Positions 1-8,457 of a stretch of 35,400 bases of DNA are shown piece by piece. The position numbers and the translations under genes were made by a program. The notes under the pieces were generated by a model. That model saw only the letters and a list, made by a program, of their open reading frames with translations. It had not been told where the DNA came from and made no database searches. The stretch is from Tannerellaceae bacterium (GTDB lineage: Bacteria; Bacteroidota; Bacteroidia; Bacteroidales; Tannerellaceae), in the NCBI GenBank assembly GCA_031285925.1, contig JAITVG010000229.1:1-35400 (forward strand). Direction: 5' to 3'. The first letter of the stretch is position 1; the number at the start of each line of letters is the position of its first letter.

Positions 1-63
1 TATTCATCTATCAAATTCACGTTAAATAAATTAAAAATCATCTTTTCTCCAATAGAAACTCCT

Positions 64-71
64 TATCTTTG
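64..71 (+). promoter_or_regulatory. Bacteroidetes-type -7 promoter element
   Basis: TATCTTTG matches the Bacteroidetes -7 consensus TAnnTTTG exactly. No clear -33 TTTG is visible at the usual distance. Transcription would start only a few bases downstream, close to the ATG codons at 78 and 87, so the first transcript may be leaderless or nearly so. It probably drives the metal operon at 78-3176. Confidence 0.6.
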
Positions 72-77
72 CGAAAG

Positions 78-521
78 ATGAAGAAGATGTATACATATTT
101 ATTTGTTACGCTGATGGCCATTCTGGTATTTTACGGAGGGGCGGGAGTAAATATTGCGTCTTTTTGTTGCCAGGACTGCCGGTCGGAAGGATTGGAAGTA
201 TTAGCCGGCGATAAATGTTGCGAGATACACGGGCATAGCCATGAATTGGAACATGAAACGATAGAGCATGCTGATGTTTCCTTAAGTCATTCCAATGAGA
301 TGTGCTGCCGTATGAGCCGGATTTCTTTCGATTGGGGATTTGAAAAAGTTTCCGTCGAAAGTCCTCAACCTGTTACTTTAGATCTGCTGACCGATGACGG
401 GATATCAACTATATCCGTAATTCCGCTTCCTGTCGTTAAAGAAATAATGCCCGTAATACCTAAAGGGCCTCCACTCCCGCCCAGGGATTATCTTTCTACT
501 CTTACCACTCTTTTAATTTAA
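78..521 (+). CDS. small exported Cys/His-rich protein, putative metal binding
   Basis: No named family is recognised. The 147-residue product opens with a signal peptide or membrane anchor (roughly residues 1-27, MKKMYTYLFVTLMAILVFYG). It then has a metal-ligand-rich stretch: Cys30, Cys31, Cys34, Cys47, Cys48, then His51, 53, 55, 59, 64 and 71, then Cys76 and Cys77. The C-terminal half is Pro/Leu-rich and has no obvious domain. A TTG at 69 lies in frame but inside the -7 element, so I chose ATG 78; ATG 87 is also possible. It is followed by a TonB-dependent receptor and an HMA protein, so a role as periplasmic metal chaperone, sensor or sequestering protein for the same uptake system is inferred. 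The family and the metal are unknown. Confidence 0.75.
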   Translation: MKKMYTYLFVTLMAILVFYGGAGVNIASFCCQDCRSEGLEVLAGDKCCEIHGHSHELEHETIEHADVSLSHSNEMCCRMSRISFDWGFEKVSVESPQPVTLDLLTDDGISTISVIPLPVVKEIMPVIPKGPPLPPRDYLSTLTTLLI

Positions 522-623
522 CTTCCGTACAGTTTTGTAAGCCGTCGGCTTATAAAAGCTATGTCGTTTCTATAATGAACGCATGGCCCATAGAAAACAG
601 AAGTTAAATTCAGAAGAAAAAAA

Positions 624-2828
624 ATGTTGAAACAATTATATTTATGGATAGCCGGCTGTATCTTTTGCGCTTCACCCGCTTTGGCGGATGGAACAATTAA
701 AGGATATGTGCTGGATGAAGCCGAACAACCTGTTATCGGAGCAAATGTATATTGGGAAGGAACGCAAGAAGGAACTGCTTCCGATATCAATGGCTATTTT
801 GAACTGGAACAGAAAGAAAATACCCGCCGGTTGGCCGTTAGTTATATCGGATATGCAACTTCTGTGACAACGGTTGCAGATATGAGTACGCCTGTACGCA
901 TTATCCTGAAAGGAGAAATAGAACTGGAAGAGGTGCTTGTCAGTGAACGCCGGATGGGGACGATCGCATCGCGTACCAGCGTGTTGCAAACGCAAAAGAT
1001 CACTTTCGACGAGATTTGCCGGGCAGCCTGCTGCAACCTGGCGGAAAGTTTTGAAACAAATCCTTCAGTAGATGTATCTTATGCCGACGCAGCTACAGGA
1101 GCGCGCCAGATTAAATTATTGGGACTGTCGGGTACTTACGTACAGATGCTTACCGAGAATTATCCCAACTTCCGGGGTGCGGCATCGCTTTACGGTCTGG
1201 ACTATGTGCCCGGTGCATGGATGGAAAGTATTCAGGTATCCAAAGGGACGTCTTCCGTGAAAAACGGATACGAAGCCTTGGCCGGACAAATCAACGTGGA
1301 ATTTTAGAAACCTCCTACGGCGGATATATTTTCCGCAAACGCTTTTCTTAGCGATGCCGGACGTTACGAGGGAAACGCGGACGCCTCTTGGCATATCAAC
1401 GACAAAGTTTCGACCGGTCTGCTGGTTCACTATTCGAACGACAGTGAGCAACACGACGGCAACGACGACGGCTTCCTGGATATGCCCCTAAAGGAACAGG
1501 TGAATTTAATGAACCGCTGGTATCATATCACCAACAAATACGTCGCCCAGTATGGCGCTCGCTACCTGCATGAAAACCGTACGGGCGGACAGCTGACTAA
1601 ACTTCCGGATCCCTATCAGATCAAGTTTCGGACAAACCGTGTGGAAGGATATACCAAACAAGCATATATAATCGATCCCGACAAGGTGGAAAGCGCCGCG
1701 TTGATACTGTCCGGCTCCTATCACGAACAGCAGTCGATGTACGACCGTACACCATATAATGTATATCAGAACAACGTCTATGCAAGTTTGCTGTATGAAA
1801 AGGAATTTACACCGATGCATAGCCTAAGCACGGGATTGAGCCTGAATTACGACGGCTTCAATGAAAACCTGGTACAGTCTGCGCAGCGGCAACTCTACGA
1901 CCGTACGGAAGTTGTCCCCGGCGCCTACGTGCAATACACCCTGAACCTGAACGACAAACTCATCCTGCTTACCGGAATACGCGCGGATTACAGTTCCCTG
2001 TACGATTTCTTCGTTACTCCCCGCGTACATTTAAAGTACAATCCGACCGAATGGTTGCATGTCCGGGCTTCCGCAGGTAAGGGATTCCGTACACCCAATG
2101 TACTGGCGGAAAACAATTACCTGCTTTCCAGCAGCCGGAAGATGAAAATCGCCGACAATCTCGATCAGGAAGAAGCATGGAACACCGGTGTTAATCTATC
2201 CTTTTATATTCCGTTGTTTGGAAAGGAACTCACATTGAACGGAGAATGGTATTACACGAATTTTCTGAAACAGGTAGTCGTAGATATGGACAGCGACCCG
2301 CACGCCGTGCGCTTTTATAACCTGGCCGGGAAATCATATTCTAACAGCTATCAGGTGGAAGCTACCTACCCCTTCTTCAGGGGATTCACTCTCACGGCGG
2401 CCTACCGCTATACCGATGCGCAAACGGACTACAACACTGCGGAAGGCCTTAAAAGATTGAAGAAACCCTTGCTCAACGACTACAAGGGATTGATTACGGC
2501 CTCTTACCAAACACCGCTGAAGAAATGGCAATTCGACCTGACCGGCCAGTTCAACGGCGGCGGACGGATGCCGACTCCCGATAAGGCAAGCCCGCTATGG
2601 AATAATACTTTTGAATCCCATCAGGTATGGAATGCCCAAGTCACGAAGTACTTCCGTAAATGGTCGGTATATGTCGGTTCCGAAAACATGTTTAATTACA
2701 CGCAACCCAATCCGGTCATCGACGCAGCCACTCCACGTAGCGGCAATTTCGACGGCACAATGGTCTGGGGACCGGTTCACGGAAGGAAGATCTATATCGG
2801 TCTGCGTTTTAATATCCAACGTTTATAA
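624..2828 (+). pseudogene. TonB-dependent receptor, interrupted by one in-frame amber codon
   Basis: This is an outer-membrane TonB-dependent receptor of about 734 codons. It has a signal peptide (MLKQLYLWIAGCIFCASPAL), a carboxypeptidase-regulatory-like domain around residues 22-105 (GTIKGYVLDEAEQPVIGANV), a plug domain, and a 22-stranded barrel ending in an aromatic-rich tail. The plug carries an unusual Cys cluster (CRAACCN). Codon 228 (1305-1307) is TAG. The same reading frame continues without any shift or gap (KPPTADIFSANAFLSDAGRY and onward) through the barrel to 2828, so only one base separates it from an intact gene. In related receptors this site is normally Lys, in a VEFKKP-like sequence. 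The ATG at 1482 is just an internal Met, not a second gene. The neighbours (Cys/His-rich protein, HMA protein) point to metal or metallophore import. Without suppression the product stops inside the plug and would be non-functional. Confidence 0.85.
1305..1307 (+). other. in-frame TAG inside the TonB receptor
   Basis: The TAG follows codons for VEF and is followed in frame by AAA CCT CCT ACG. A single A-to-T change from AAG (Lys) would produce it. TAG also ends ordinary genes in this window (3174-3176, 13036-13038, 25785-25787), so general reassignment of TAG is not supported. Confidence 0.9.
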
Positions 2829-2861
2829 ATAATAATTATTCACCATTTAATTCAAACAGTT

Positions 2862-3176
2862 ATGAAACGAGTTATTTTAGTTATGATGTGCGCACTTTGC
2901 GCTTTTTCCTTCACTTATGCCCAAGATGCAAAAGAGAAGAAGAACAACAAGAAAACAGTGACTTTCGCAATCGAAGGTATGCACTGCGCGGATTGTGTGA
3001 AAAAGATAGAAAAGAACATCGCATTCGAAAAGGGAGTAACCGACCTTAAATGCGATCTGCCGACTAAAAAGGCGGAAGTAACCTACCGCGCGGACAAAAC
3101 GACGGAAGATAAAATCGCCGCCGCTTTTCAAAAGATCGGTATGGAAGCAACTGCGGTGAAAGGCGAAAGCAAGTAG
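2862..3176 (+). CDS. exported heavy-metal-associated (HMA) domain protein
   Basis: The 104-residue protein has a signal peptide (MKRVILVMMCALCAFSFTYA), a short Lys-rich linker, and one HMA ferredoxin-like fold from about residue 31 to the end. The metal site is GMHCADC with Cys42 and Cys45, the CxxC pair that binds soft metals in MerP and copper chaperones. It lies 33 bp after the receptor, in the same operon. The likely role is to pick up metal (Cu or Hg type) in the periplasm after TonB-dependent import, or to detoxify it. The domain call is strong; the metal is inference. The gene ends in TAG. Confidence 0.9.
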   Translation: MKRVILVMMCALCAFSFTYAQDAKEKKNNKKTVTFAIEGMHCADCVKKIEKNIAFEKGVTDLKCDLPTKKAEVTYRADKTTEDKIAAAFQKIGMEATAVKGESK

Positions 3177-3178
3177 AA

Positions 3179-3220
3179 AAAATCATCTAATTGCCTTTGC
3201 AAAACCATTTAGATGATTTT
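3179..3220. terminator. hairpin between convergent operons
   Basis: A perfect 12-bp inverted repeat, AAAATCATCTAA (3179-3190) and TTAGATGATTTT (3209-3220), encloses an 18-base loop. It sits directly after the HMA stop and before the end of the oppositely oriented tubulin operon. It could end transcription from either side because both flanks are A/T runs. Confidence 0.5.
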
Positions 3221-3285
3221 AAAAATCATTTAGATGGTTTTGGAAAGGCATTTAGACAATTTTCGGAAAACATTTAGATGGATTA
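3206..3285. repeat. four imperfect 15-bp repeats with 21-22 bp period
   Basis: Units resembling CATTTAGATGGTTTT start at 3206, 3227, 3249 and 3271. The spacing of 21-22 bp equals two helical turns. The first unit forms the right arm of the hairpin at 3179-3220. The last runs into the stop codon of the minus-strand gene ending at 3283. The role is unknown; reiterated terminator arms or a protein-binding array are both possible. Confidence 0.6.
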
Positions 3286-4128
3286 TCCGTTCAACAATTT
3301 ATACTCTTCTTCCTCTGATGGGGGGATCAGATCTTCAGGCAAATCGGATACACCGAAATTCTTATAATCGGTCAGCAGATTGCCTGCATCTTTTTCGGCT
3401 TCGGTCTTTTCAACCATCTGGGTTTCCATGCCTTCGGCCGCTTCATGTATATCTTCGGCAATAAATATGTACTTGCCGTACCATTTATTAAAGGTGTCGG
3501 CGTCCAATTCCATTTCAGTCATCAATAAATCACGAACGGCCGGTTCCAACGCTTCGGCAGCAATAGCGCTTTGACGAGCGGCGCTATACTTGCGCATCGT
3601 GGTTTGCCATTCTTTTCTCAATTCGGGAATTTCTTTTATCCCCTGCCCGATAACATGAGGCCCCAAGTCTTTTACGGGTTTGATATAAGAAAAGGCTTTC
3701 AATCCCAAATTGGGAAGCGCCAAAGCCGCAGTTGCCGTTTGCAAGCTAAGCGCAGTAGCGTCCAGCGCAATTTGCGTGCCGATAAGGACAGCATGTGCCG
3801 CCTGCCACCGTCCCATACCTTCGCTCAGAAATTTATTGCCGACCGAATCGATCATGCACTTCAAAAGATAGTCTTTACCTCCTGCGGAAAAAGCAACTTC
3901 CCGGTATTGATACGTTGCAAGATCGGATCTGTAAGTCGAAATCAAGTTATACAGCGAATCGCAGGACGACAGGTAGGCATCGATGTCTTTATCACCCGAC
4001 GGCTTCGGCATTTCCCATACAAACGTCTTTTCCTTCTTACTTTTTTTCTGGGCGACCACAGACTCCGGAAATACAAGTAACAATCCTAATACTGCCGCAA
4101 AGGCAACTAATACATGTTTAGTTCTCAT
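3283..4128 (-). CDS. exported helical protein of the tubulin-like operon (last gene)
   Basis: No family is recognised. The 281-residue product has a signal peptide (MRTKHVLVAFAAVLGLLLVF, ending about VVAQ) and a mostly helical body with an Ala/Leu-rich middle (about residues 110-150). The tail is acidic and contains a Glu run near the end. An upstream in-frame ATG at 4167 would add 13 residues before the signal peptide and overlap the previous gene; the ATG at 4128 gives a normal signal peptide and a 31-bp gap, so I chose it. It is the seventh and last gene of the operon. The product should be periplasmic or outer-membrane associated. Confidence 0.8.
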   Translation of the reverse strand: MRTKHVLVAFAAVLGLLLVFPESVVAQKKSKKEKTFVWEMPKPSGDKDIDAYLSSCDSLYNLISTYRSDLATYQYREVAFSAGGKDYLLKCMIDSVGNKFLSEGMGRWQAAHAVLIGTQIALDATALSLQTATAALALPNLGLKAFSYIKPVKDLGPHVIGQGIKEIPELRKEWQTTMRKYSAARQSAIAAEALEPAVRDLLMTEMELDADTFNKWYGKYIFIAEDIHEAAEGMETQMVEKTEAEKDAGNLLTDYKNFGVSDLPEDLIPPSEEEEYKLLNG

Positions 4129-4159
4129 AATTGATATTGTTTTAATTGTTAATAAAATA

Positions 4160-5533
4160 TTATTCAAATACTATTTCTGTCGTTGTACTGCTGATGGCAT
4201 ACGATTCTTTGTCGCCAAAAAAATAAAGGTAAGCCGGTGGCGCAGTTTCAAAAACCAGACGGAACGAACCGTCATCGCGCGTAAGCCCCAACGGTTCATC
4301 CTTTTTATTTGTCTTCGGCTTCTTTTCCGTAGCCGATGCGTAAATCGGGATTCCTCCCCCACCGGGATGTTTACCGGTGATTACCTGATACTGCACCAAT
4401 ACGGTGTCTTCCTTCATATTCAGCGGATGATTATCCAGTTTTGTGTCTAATGTTGTAATACGTTCGGCATATATCGACGCGCCGGGTGCGTATTCCAACA
4501 CCTTTTGATAAGCGCGGATAGCTCCACGCAAGTAGACAAATACACTATCGGCTGTAAATCCTTCTTCGCGTTCAATTCTTGCTCCTTGCCTTTCGAACTT
4601 TTCGGCATAAAACAGAAATCTGCGCGCCGAACTCATTTTACCCAATCGTTCTTCCAGTTCGCCTCTTCGATCTATCGGACAATTCACATGGCTCCGCGCG
4701 TCCTCCCAGGCATTGGCGGCCGCGAAAAAGTCGGATTCGTTTTCTTTGGCCACCGCTTTGGCCACCACCTCATCGAATGAGAGTTCTTTCTCGATTACCT
4801 TCACATTGCTTACAACCGTATAACTATACGATTTCTTATATTCCAAATCCCCTCCCAGGTCAATGGGAATAGCCGTGCGGTTATCTACCTTTATATTGAA
4901 TACCGGATGTTTTACAAAAGTGGTTGTCGGCATTGCCTCATCAAGCGAGAAGGCGATACTGTATTCCGTCAGTACGCCGTCCCGGTTTATCGAAGCCGTC
5001 ATATTCGTCCCGTTCATTGTCACAGCCTCTCCGTTCGAGAAGCAGACGGCGCCGTTGCATTCAATGGTAAGCTTCTGTACTTCGGACAAGAATGTCACTT
5101 TGGCCGCTTTTGATTCGGGATACACGCGGTCGCCATTCCTTTCGATCGTGAGGAAGTTTTCGTTAAACGTACCCACATAGGCTTTCCCTTCCCACAGCGT
5201 GAGCTTCGCCTCTTCCTGTCCTGCCGGTAAACGGAGTATCAGCGTTGTTTTAATAAACTCATCTTCATAATCTTCAGGGAAAGCATAATCAATCGTGTAA
5301 CAGAATGTCCCGTCCTCCGCCGCTGTTTTTACGCCCTCTTCTTCTCCCGAACTATGCTGCATGGTCATTTTATCGCTATTGGAATAAACGATAATCTTCA
5401 CCCGGCCGGGAGCAACAGTGATTGCCGGATCTTCCTTAAAGTCGATAAACGTGGTTCTTTGCGCATGTGCATCCATCCCTGCTACCCCTGTGAGGAGTAT
5501 CAATAATACAATATGAAATATCTGTTGCATCAT
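4160..5533 (-). CDS. exported protein with TPR-like helices and a C-terminal carboxypeptidase-regulatory-like domain
   Basis: The 457-residue protein has a signal peptide cleaved about AHAQ. The N-terminal half (about 25-240) is beta-rich. A helical segment (about 250-370), with FFAAANAWEDAR and YLRGAIRAYQKVLEYAP, resembles TPR-type repeats. The C-terminal part (about 375-457) carries GIPIYAS and LTRDDGSFRLVFETAPP, the pattern of a carboxypeptidase-regulatory-like beta-sandwich. It lies 10 bp after the preceding gene. A scaffold role in the periplasm is inferred from its modular, non-enzymatic composition. No catalytic motif is seen. I do not recognise the full-length family. Confidence 0.8.
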   Translation of the reverse strand: MMQQIFHIVLLILLTGVAGMDAHAQRTTFIDFKEDPAITVAPGRVKIIVYSNSDKMTMQHSSGEEEGVKTAAEDGTFCYTIDYAFPEDYEDEFIKTTLILRLPAGQEEAKLTLWEGKAYVGTFNENFLTIERNGDRVYPESKAAKVTFLSEVQKLTIECNGAVCFSNGEAVTMNGTNMTASINRDGVLTEYSIAFSLDEAMPTTTFVKHPVFNIKVDNRTAIPIDLGGDLEYKKSYSYTVVSNVKVIEKELSFDEVVAKAVAKENESDFFAAANAWEDARSHVNCPIDRRGELEERLGKMSSARRFLFYAEKFERQGARIEREEGFTADSVFVYLRGAIRAYQKVLEYAPGASIYAERITTLDTKLDNHPLNMKEDTVLVQYQVITGKHPGGGGIPIYASATEKKPKTNKKDEPLGLTRDDGSFRLVFETAPPAYLYFFGDKESYAISSTTTEIVFE

Positions 5534-5543
5534 ACGATCAGAT

Positions 5544-6545
5544 TTACAAGTCGATTACAAAATCACCCGTAGTGAAGATTTCTTCCTTAGCGATTTCTTC
5601 CGTACGGTTGCTGTTCATCCAGCGCGGTTGCCAGGTACGCACATGAATCTGCACCTCATCTTTGTTGCGAAAATCCCATAGCATAAACAGATAGCCGTCA
5701 TCACTGTATCCACTGCTATTCGCGTAAAGCTGATGCACCGTCACTCCATAAAAGCCTTCCATCTTCGGATTCGGATGCTTGACAACCTTAACTTCATCAA
5801 AATTCACATTGATCCATTTGTTTACGGCAAAGCTGCGTTTCAGGTTGGCAATGTATTCCTGCTTGCCCTGCTTCTTGTAAGTTACCTTATCGTATGTAAC
5901 TCCCGCTCCGTCGGTCTTCTTCACTTTAGTCACCACTCCGGTGATGATCAAAGCGTCCTCGCTGAATATGTTTTCCAAAAACACGATGTCTTCTTCATTG
6001 TAGGCCGTGCGAAACTGCTCTACGTAGGAAAGTATCTCCTGCCGGCGGGCTACTTCCGTCACTGTCTTTCCCTTTTTCATCACGTCCTGATAGATCGTGG
6101 TACTTAATGTAAAATTCAAACGTTCAATCTTTCCGTTCGCATCATAATTGATCACAGCTTCCTGGTAATTATCATCCAATGTTTCTCCCATCGGTTTAAT
6201 GATCAACGGGATCCGGCGTACCTGATAGCCACTGCCGTTATTGAGGCACGACTGAAGCACTTCCGATTCGTTGCAATAGAAATGTGTATTCTCCCATAGC
6301 GCATTCAAGCCCCGTTCGGCTGTTTCGGAGAGTTCCATGAGTGCCAGATTCAAGGCTCTGTTTTCCTTAAATGCCCGGTTGATTTCCGTAAGCAATCTGC
6401 CGGTAGACATTTCTATTTTAGCCTTCAATCCTGCATTATACAAACCATCAACGATTTCCAGTTTAACGTCATCCTGGGCTTGAACGGGAAGTGCTATCAG
6501 TGCTATTGCAACTGCCAGCACCCAACTTAAAATAGTTCTTTCCAT
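5544..6545 (-). CDS. exported protein with an NTF2/SnoaL-like C-terminal region
   Basis: The 333-residue protein starts with a signal peptide (MERTILSWVLAVAIALIALP, cleaved about VQAQ). The N-terminal part (about 25-160) is of unknown type. Residues about 165-320 resemble an NTF2-like cone. A first helix is followed by YNEEDIVFLENIFSEDALII, and the last strands include DDGYLFMLWDFRNKDEVQIH and VRTWQP. NTF2-like folds usually bind small molecules or mediate dimerisation, and no catalytic residue can be assigned here. It is the fifth gene of the operon, 43 bp after the previous stop. Periplasmic location is predicted. Confidence 0.8.
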   Translation of the reverse strand: MERTILSWVLAVAIALIALPVQAQDDVKLEIVDGLYNAGLKAKIEMSTGRLLTEINRAFKENRALNLALMELSETAERGLNALWENTHFYCNESEVLQSCLNNGSGYQVRRIPLIIKPMGETLDDNYQEAVINYDANGKIERLNFTLSTTIYQDVMKKGKTVTEVARRQEILSYVEQFRTAYNEEDIVFLENIFSEDALIITGVVTKVKKTDGAGVTYDKVTYKKQGKQEYIANLKRSFAVNKWINVNFDEVKVVKHPNPKMEGFYGVTVHQLYANSSGYSDDGYLFMLWDFRNKDEVQIHVRTWQPRWMNSNRTEEIAKEEIFTTGDFVIDL

Positions 6546-6588
6546 TATCTTATCTTTTTACCTGTTAATTATTCAGTAACTATCTTTC

Positions 6589-7593
6589 TCATTTTATTCC
6601 TGTTTTCTTTTCGGGGGTTGTATTTTCCCCATTCAGTTCGCCAAACAGTGATGAGATATTGTGTGTAGGGACAAACAGGGTGATGTCGCCTGCTATGGTA
6701 CCTTTCTTTTCGCCCAAAAGCGCGTAAGGCACCTCAACATTCATCACATGATTATATTTCAACACCGTGTTTACGGCAAACACATACGCTTTCACACAGT
6801 CGGTATCCAATGCTTCAATGCCTGCATACAGCCTGCAACCACGAACTTCCGCATACTTTATCCACGAACGCAGCGGAACCGTAAACCGATCCTTTTTCAA
6901 TCCGTACCGGCGAACCGTAAGATCGACCGACAGATCACAATCCATCTCTCCGGAGAGCAGAAGGTTGAACACACTCTCCGCCGGATGATCCTTGCTGAAC
7001 ACCAACCGTTTGTTGCCCTTCACTTCTTCATAGTAAAGATGATTGTTGATTTCTTCCATATAATAGGCATCGCCTGTTTTCATATAATAACCGCTTGCCA
7101 ATTTCTTCAGTTCTCCGCCTGCAAGCGGCACCGACGGTTCCACATATCGTAATGTCGAGAGTTCCGAAACAAATGCATTTTCCAGCTCTTTCAGGTTCAT
7201 TCCGGTCAGCAACCGGCACGAAGCCGGGAAAGAAAGTTCGATCAGCAGCAGCGATTCATTCGCAAACGATACGGTATAACGGTTTTCCCTCTCGGAGAAG
7301 TTCATGGCTGTCTGTTCGTCGATAAGGTTCAAATGATGCAGACCGCCTTGAAGAATCCGTACATCGTCGCGTTCCATCCTTGATTTCCTTTCGGCAGCCG
7401 GCATGCTTTGGAGTTGAGTCAGGTAGCGTTCCGTAAAGTCGTAGGCCACAAGGGCATAAGGAATATCGGAAGAAACGGAAACTACCGACTCGCGGAGTTT
7501 TCCGGTTCCCCAATTTCCTGTTTGCTGTCCCCAAGCAATGAACGGGAACAGCAAAAGGAGCATACGGACAGTCTGAATAGCCGGCTTCCTCAT
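6589..7593 (-). CDS. exported protein of unknown function, translationally coupled
   Basis: No family is recognised. The 334-residue product has a signal peptide (MRKPAIQTVRMLLLLFPFIA, cleaved about WGQQ). The rest is a mixed alpha/beta body without transmembrane segments. Its ATG overlaps the stop of the upstream gene by one base (TAATG at 7595-7591), which implies translational coupling and matched stoichiometry with the membrane protein encoded just before it. The tail is polar (ENTTPEKKTGIK). A periplasmic partner of the membrane-anchored Ig-like/MORN-like protein is a reasonable inference. Confidence 0.8.
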   Translation of the reverse strand: MRKPAIQTVRMLLLLFPFIAWGQQTGNWGTGKLRESVVSVSSDIPYALVAYDFTERYLTQLQSMPAAERKSRMERDDVRILQGGLHHLNLIDEQTAMNFSERENRYTVSFANESLLLIELSFPASCRLLTGMNLKELENAFVSELSTLRYVEPSVPLAGGELKKLASGYYMKTGDAYYMEEINNHLYYEEVKGNKRLVFSKDHPAESVFNLLLSGEMDCDLSVDLTVRRYGLKKDRFTVPLRSWIKYAEVRGCRLYAGIEALDTDCVKAYVFAVNTVLKYNHVMNVEVPYALLGEKKGTIAGDITLFVPTHNISSLFGELNGENTTPEKKTGIK

Positions 7594-8450
7594 TACGGAA
7601 TGATCACTTCTTTATTTCCATCGCTCTTATACCACGTACCGGTAGTGAGATGACCGTCCTCAAAGATACCAATCACCTTTTCGCCTGCTTTCGCTTCGCG
7701 CTTCTTCACATCGCGCGGTTCGATGATATGTGTGGTTTTAAATGTAAGCACTCCGTTATCATCGTTCATCAAGCCATTCTTCATGCGTCCTTTGTAGACG
7801 GCATAACCCAGGTCTTTGGTTATGATGCCGTTGCTATCGCCTCCATTACCGCCATTACCACTTTCAGATACAACAACTTCTATTTCAGCTTTTGTCTGTG
7901 AACGGTCTGCCACGGCTGCGATAATGGCTTTACCTGCTGCAAGCGCTGTAACGATACCATCCTGTGATACCGTAGCCACCGCTTCATTATCCGATTTCCA
8001 TACAATGGATTCATTCGCATTAGCGGGATGGCAATTGATATTCAACTGTTTCGTTTCATCCTTTTTCAGTTTCATATCCTGTGCCGTTTCCATAAATGTT
8101 ATGTCGGTTATATTTATTTTAGCTACGTTAATGGGATCCCCTCCCGGTTTCGGAGGAGGAGGTGGAGGAGAAGGAGGGTCACCACCCATAAACATAAAAC
8201 CGACCGCTCCGCCTCCCAAAATCACCACGGCCGCAATGATCCCGAATATCAGTTTCATGTTCGCACCTTTTTTAGGTGGAGGAACCATACGTAACGGTTC
8301 TTTACACTCTTCGCATACGAAATCCTGCGCAGCCCTTACAGCCTGTACTTCCTTACTTTCAAACTTCGGGCAGGGTTTTCCCTCTCCGTCTTTGTCTCGA
8401 TTGGTGCAGATACCATATTTGTATCTGTCGTGTTCACTCGATCTTGCCAT
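7593..8450 (-). CDS. zinc-ribbon / transmembrane / Ig-like (Big2) / MORN-like protein
   Basis: The 285-residue protein has four parts. Residues 1-50 contain Cys15, Cys27, Cys46 and Cys49 (last pair CEEC), a likely cytoplasmic zinc ribbon. Residues about 66-88 form one transmembrane helix (LIFGIIAAVVILGGGAVGF). Residues 92-102 are a proline-rich linker. Residues about 113-194 match the bacterial Ig-like group 2 pattern (IVWKSDNEAVATVSQDGIVT). After a Gly/Asn linker, residues 215-238 (YKGRMKNGLMNDDNGVLTF) and about 261-278 (GIFEDGHLTTGTWYKSDG) resemble MORN repeats. There is no N-terminal signal, so the zinc ribbon should face the cytoplasm and the Ig/MORN part the periplasm. The gene starts 7 bp after the tubulin-like gene. 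This topology makes it the natural bridge between that GTPase and the exported proteins. Confidence 0.85.
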   Translation of the reverse strand: MARSSEHDRYKYGICTNRDKDGEGKPCPKFESKEVQAVRAAQDFVCEECKEPLRMVPPPKKGANMKLIFGIIAAVVILGGGAVGFMFMGGDPPSPPPPPPKPGGDPINVAKINITDITFMETAQDMKLKKDETKQLNINCHPANANESIVWKSDNEAVATVSQDGIVTALAAGKAIIAAVADRSQTKAEIEVVVSESGNGGNGGDSNGIITKDLGYAVYKGRMKNGLMNDDNGVLTFKTTHIIEPRDVKKREAKAGEKVIGIFEDGHLTTGTWYKSDGNKEVIIP

Positions 8451-8457
8451 AACTATT

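Noticed and set aside
1305-1307. General reassignment of TAG to an amino acid
   Set aside because: TAG terminates several normal genes in this window at the expected length (3174-3176, 13036-13038, 25785-25787).
1482-2828. Separate 448-residue gene for the receptor barrel
   Set aside because: It is in the same frame as the upstream part with no shift, and has no signal peptide or promoter; it is the continuation of the amber-interrupted receptor.
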